DNA from: Phascolomyces articulosus
Lineage: Eukaryota > Mucoromycota > Mucoromycetes > Mucorales > Lichtheimiaceae
NCBI GenBank assembly: GCA_025677815.1
Contig: JAIXMP010000049.1
Coordinates: forward strand, 62,001 to 126,000
Length of the DNA stretch: 64,000 nt
Direction of reading: 5' to 3'
Both the position numbers and the translations under genes were made by a program. The notes beneath the pieces were generated by a model. That model did not search any database. It was not told the origin of the DNA and worked only from the letters and a program-made list of their open reading frames with translations. Positions 59,702 through 64,000 of this stretch are shown piece after piece; position 1 is the stretch's first letter, and each line of letters starts with the position of its first letter.

Positions 59702-60366
59702 AGTCCGTCAAAAACACATACGTACCCAATAAGTCAAGTCTTTTTTTTATATACACAATACTTTCTATTTCTTTCTTTCTATATATACTTTTTTTTTTCT
59801 TAATGTGACAAAGCCTTTTTCAACAAATGTAGTTTACTTTATTTTTTTCTCCTCCTCCTCACTCTATACTGTGGCACACGCGCCATCATTTATTTACATA
59901 TGCCTTTATTCCTAAAATTAACTTATGCCAACCAACCTTGATTTGCTGTACTATATCATCACCCAATGACACCATTGTATCATAATTTCAATCATAGAGA
60001 TAATCTAGATCCATTTGTTTATGCTATTCCAGTTTTGTGTTTTTTTTTTTACAAGTGACAACATCAAGAAGCCAAATATATAATATTTTTTTATATCAAA
60101 TGTATATAAGTCATGTGCGAGAATATGATTTTTGAAGTGCGAAAAGGGAGGGAAATAAAAAAAAAAAAGAGACTTTTAAAAGATTTTTTTTCTTTCCATT
60201 TTAAAAAAAAAACCAGCAAAGAAAAAATGTGTGTGTGGAGAGAAAAAAAAATGAAGAAAATTAAATACAAGTTTTTCGTGGGATGTTGTGAGAAAATGAT
60301 GATGATGTATATAAAGGGGGGAGGAGAGGGGGTGAATAGAATTGCTTAATTTTTATATCATTATTA
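59702..60366. other. Convergent 3' flanks of the WWE and Def1 genes
   Basis: Both neighbours end here. T-rich and A-rich DNA with no coding signal. The frame at 60113-60349 (Lys-rich) is translated poly-A. Confidence 0.55.
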
Positions 60367-61926
60367 TTACTGACTCCAATAAGGTTGTTGACGACCCATA
60401 GGAGAAGGTTGTTGAGCCGAAGGTTGTTGTTGTTGACCTGGTTGTTGTTGTTGGAAATGGGGGAAATGTTGTTGAGGATATTGTTGTTGATAAGGGAAAG
60501 AATGACCAAAATAATTACCAGGGTTCATGGCTTGTTGATATTGTTGCTGTTGTTGAGGATGTTGATGATGATGATGTCCATTACTACCAGCAGCTGCACC
60601 AGCAGCATTGGCTGCAGACTTGTTCAATCCACCTCCTACTTCATTCTTATTGGATTGAGGTTGACCTGAGGTAGATTGACCAGGTTGACCAGGTTGCTGA
60701 CCAGGTTGGCCAGCTTGTTGTTGTTGTTGTTGTTGACCAGCACTGGTACTACCCAAGAATCCAGGTAATTGTTGTTGATAAGGTTTTTGATTATAATCAT
60801 GAAGTCCCATACTTAAATGATGTTGAAGTCCCATATCATCATATCCTCCTGTAGCACCAGCTCCTGCACCAGTGACCGATTGGCCATACATGTTTTGGGA
60901 ATAAGGTGATCCAGCTGAACCTGCGCCAGCTGCTCCTCCAGCACTACCAGCAGCAGCGCCATAAGGTGAAGCAGCCGATCCAGTATTGGGTTTACCTACA
61001 CTTTGTTGATACATGTTGGGATACATGTTCTTGTTCAAAAAGGGTTGGCCATACGATTGTTGATAACCAAATTGATTGGGCATGTAATAGTATGGGTAGT
61101 AAGGCATATTAGCAGGATACATTTGCTGAGCTGCAGCGGCAGCGGCAGCAGCGCCTGGTGTTTGAGCACCTGTATGCTGAGGCATCGATGCTACGCTGTC
61201 TTGATTATGTTTGTCACGGCCTTGATAGGTACCTGCAGAGGTAACTGATGGGGATTGACTATAAGCAGTAGGATCATAATAACCCTAAAAAAATAATACC
61301 ATGTTTATTGAGTTTGCCACTGTTTCCGAATTTGTATTTTTTTTTGAAACCCAAAAATAACCAATAATTGTGTTGTATATATATAACCTTCTTTTTTCCC
61401 TTATAAACAAGAAAATTTGAAACTTTACCATAGCTGCAGCTGCACGATGTGCTTCAGTGCCATAAACACCATATTCTGGAAGTGATCCCATTGGACTAAC
61501 ACCAAAGCCACCAGACAAATTGGCAGGTGGTTGATTGGGTAAATAAGAACTGTATCCTGAAGGAAGTTGGTCCATACCAAACAATTGTTGTTGCTGCTGT
61601 TGTTGCTGTTGATGATGATGAGCTTGATGAGGAATATGAGTTTGTTGTTGTTGTTGCGGTTGAGCTTGTTGGGGAATGGCTTCTTGTGGTTGTTGTACGG
61701 GAGCAGCTTGTTGTTGTACAGCAGTAGCTTGTTGCTGCTTCAATGGGGCGCTTCCAAAAGCATCTGCGGTTGTAGTAGTAGCAGTACCATATTGAGTGTC
61801 GGAAATGACTTCCTCTTGATCCCTATATTTCAAATATAAAAAATAACCCAACCCATTTTTTTTATTAATACACTATGTGCAAAGGAAACGCGCACTTTGT
61901 CTTTCTCAAATACACTCCTTTTTCCA

Positions 61927-61957
<31 letters not shown>

Positions 61958-63728
61958 TTACCTGCTGGGTTCTGATTGCAAAGTAGTCTTTTGAATTTCA
62001 ACAGTTTCTGCAGAATTATCATCAAGATTCAAGCTACCAAATTTGACACCAATGGAACTTAATGAAGCACTGTTGTTTGGTAAAACAACAGGTGCATCTT
62101 GTTTCAAACGACGACTTGTAGTCGATTGCTTTCGGGTAACAGGTGCTTCTTCTTGCGTTGGTTGTTCATTAGCGACTTCATTTTCGGCTGGTTTTTCTTC
62201 ATGTTGTTCAGTAGTAGATGTAGTAATAGTTTCAGGTTCCTTTTCAGGTGTGGTTGTTTCTTCCTCCACTTCTGTGGTGGTTTCAGCAGCAACAGAAGGT
62301 GTTGTTTCTTCAGTAGCTCCCCAGCCAGATTCTGCTGGTTCATTCCATGCATCCTTTGTTTCTGTAGGTTCATCCCATGTAGAAGTGGATTCTTTCTTGG
62401 CTTCTTGTTGTTCCAAAGCATCTGTTGTCTTTACTTCATTATTATCATCCGTCCATGCATCATTGGTTGTTGCTGTAGGTGCATCCCATCCACTACTTTC
62501 AGCTTCCTTCTTTTCTTTGGGTTGAGGTTCGGGTTCAGGTTTAGGTTGTGTTCTAAAAAATGAAAAAAAAATTAATGCGGGGTGATTTTTTTGATGTAAC
62601 TCCAAACCAACCAATAATCAAGTATCATTATTTTTCTTCTATATGTTTCTATCCTTAATGTATAGATAAACTTACTTGAGTAGGCTAGCCCATGTTTTTG
62701 GTGGTTCAGATGATGTTGTAGTACTTGTGGATGGTTTTGTTTCTGCTTCTGTTTCAGTTGTTGTTGAGGTGGTGGTGGCAGCAGTACTATCCCAGCCTCC
62801 TCCAGAAGATGAAGGAGCATCCCATCCACTACCACCACCATTTGTATCTGTTGTTGCTTGCTGAGCCCAATTATCATCAGCAGGTGCTGCTGCATTCATT
62901 TTGTTAGAAGCGATAGAAGCCCAAGAATCACCTTCTGGTTGTTGTGGTTGGAATGATGTCTTTGTGGGAGGTTGAGTACCCCAGGTAGCAGCATTTGTTG
63001 TATGTCCTGTGGATGGTGTATGATTGTTATTGGATTGTCTAGGACCACGCGAACCATGACCACCACGACCGCCTATATAGAAATAAATCACCCAACATTA
63101 AGGAGACAAAGAAAACAAGGGAATTTTTTATGAGAAGAGAAAGAAAGAAAAAGGGAGTTGAAAGGGAAACCAAGAAAAATAATATAATAAAAAGACGCGT
63201 CAGCTCAGAATCCAAAGCCAGAAGAATAAAAAGAACAAAGTAAGGAAAAATAGAAAAACAGAAAGATAGAAAAAAAAAAGTGATATATACCTCTTCTAGA
63301 TCGATCATTATTGCCTCTGTATACTTGTTGTGATCGTTCAGAACGATGATGTGAATACGTTTGTTGTTGTACAGGTGGTGGTGGATTGGTAGCCGCTGCT
63401 GCTTTAGCCTTTTGTTGTGCTGCTTCTTTTTTGGATTTTTTACTCTTCACTTCACCCCATTGAAAGACAAGACCTATGTTATATATATATATATATTATA
63501 AGTTATCTTGTTTCAAAACGAATGGGGGTTCATTCGGTTTTTAATTTATTTATATTTACCTTCACTAATTCTGTCAACTGCCACTTCGAGATCCCCGTCT
63601 GCTTCTTGAATAGCAAACAAGAGATCATCGTCAGTCCAATCTGTGAATAGTTCCTTGAGCGTAGAAAGCTGTGAGGAATATTTTGACTTGAGTTTTTTCA
63701 AATCAGATGCTGATCCGTGTGAAGTCAT
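60367..63728 (-). CDS. DEF1: Def1-like CUE-domain protein (RNA polymerase II degradation factor), 883 aa, six exons
   Basis: Exons: 63728-63560, 63473-63291, 63072-62676, 62552-61962, 61822-61429, 61284-60367; all joins keep frame. The N-terminal CUE domain covers residues about 15-56 (LKELFTDWTDDDLLFAIQEA, then GDLEVAVDRISEG). The typical QWGEVKSKKSKK block follows directly after it, then an Arg/Gly patch (RSRRGGRGGHGSRGPR). The middle has repeated Trp-Asp/Trp-Gly phrases (GWDAP, TWDEP, AWNEP) in acidic Thr/Glu sequence; the C-terminal half is Gln/Ala/Gly/Tyr/Pro low complexity. In yeast, Def1 recruits Elongin-Cullin ligase to stalled RNA polymerase II through its CUE domain, and its Gln-rich tail is removed by the proteasome to allow nuclear entry. 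Domain order and length fit this role. Intron 4 holds an (AAT)n run (about 61929-61956). Confidence 0.88.
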
Positions 63729-64000
63729 TAAATCTAAAAAAGCAAAAAGGAAAAAATAAATAACAATCCAAAAAAAGTGGTTAGATTAATATTCTACTAT
63801 AAAAAAAAAACTTTTTTCTTTTTCTCTCAATCATTTGAAACATGAACAAGTACTTTATGTGTATATGTGTGTGTGTTGGCTTTTGCTGTTTTGTCAATTG
63901 TGTTTTTATGATGAAGAAAAAAAAAAGTGTTCTTTTTTTTTTTCTCTTTTCTCCCTCCTTTAATTGTCACTTGAAAATGTCACGAAAGTTATAAAAGAAG
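63729..64000. other. Def1 gene promoter and leader
   Basis: Sequence upstream of the minus-strand Def1 start, with A and T runs and a short (GT)n near 63861-63876. No further gene starts within the window. Confidence 0.5.

Noticed and set aside
61527..62864. Several frames opposite the Def1 gene, up to 160 codons
   Set aside because: Antisense shadows of Gln, Thr and Glu repeats in the Def1 exons.
1..64000. CRISPR arrays, operons, bacterial-type ribosome binding sites
   Set aside because: The window is eukaryotic (spliced genes, long UTRs); the regular short repeats are microsatellites without spacers.

Overview
This window is nuclear DNA from a fungus. It is strongly AT-rich, with many short introns that have GTAAGT/GTATGT-type donors, long untranslated stretches full of microsatellites, and proteins carrying long Gln, Asn, His and Ser runs. 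That texture, together with the gene content (Def1, a long-chain alcohol oxidase, a FAR1-type factor, a HET-domain protein and a Crypton-type tyrosine recombinase), suggests an early-diverging fungus, most likely Mucoromycota/Mucorales. The lineage is an inference; no ribosomal or mitochondrial marker is present.

Layout. 0-10 kb: a small single-pass membrane protein (-), an LRR/F-box-like remnant (+), a bHLH transcription factor (-) and a nine-exon histidine acid phosphatase (-). 12-18 kb: a seven-exon FAD amine/L-amino-acid-oxidase-like enzyme (-), a broken unrecognised gene (-) and a short inverted-repeat element. 21-29 kb: an Asn-rich putative DNA-binding protein (+), an FHA-domain nuclear protein (+) and a five-exon long-chain alcohol oxidase (-). 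32-34.5 kb: a FAR1-type zinc-finger protein (-). 34.5-41 kb: mostly empty, ending in a decayed 3'-5' exonuclease gene. 41-46 kb: a multi-pass membrane protein and a HET-domain protein (both -). 50-54.3 kb: a Crypton-like tyrosine-recombinase element with long inverted repeat arms. 56.6-64 kb: a W2-domain protein (+), a 65-residue WWE-type protein (+) and a six-exon Def1 homologue (-).

The genes look like ordinary, independently transcribed eukaryotic genes; no operon or biosynthetic cluster is apparent. Loosely shared themes are DNA-binding and chromatin-linked factors (bHLH, FHA, FAR1, HTH-like, Def1) and flavin oxidases (the amino-acid-oxidase-like enzyme and the alcohol oxidase, which would make hydrogen peroxide).

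The most unusual object is the 4.25-kb element at 50006-54257. It has about 0.7-kb inverted arms, including a 227-nt stretch that reads as identical, enclosing a tyrosine recombinase with intact catalytic residues and a GCR1_C-like tail. The left arm carries its own 336-bp insertion with 23-bp terminal inverted repeats. Cryptons are normally described without terminal inverted repeats. The recombinase copy is broken by two TAG codons and a frameshift. The second candidate of interest is the W2-domain gene, whose start codon is overlapped by an out-of-frame upstream ORF. All exon joins were worked out by eye from splice signals and reading-frame continuity; none has transcript support.
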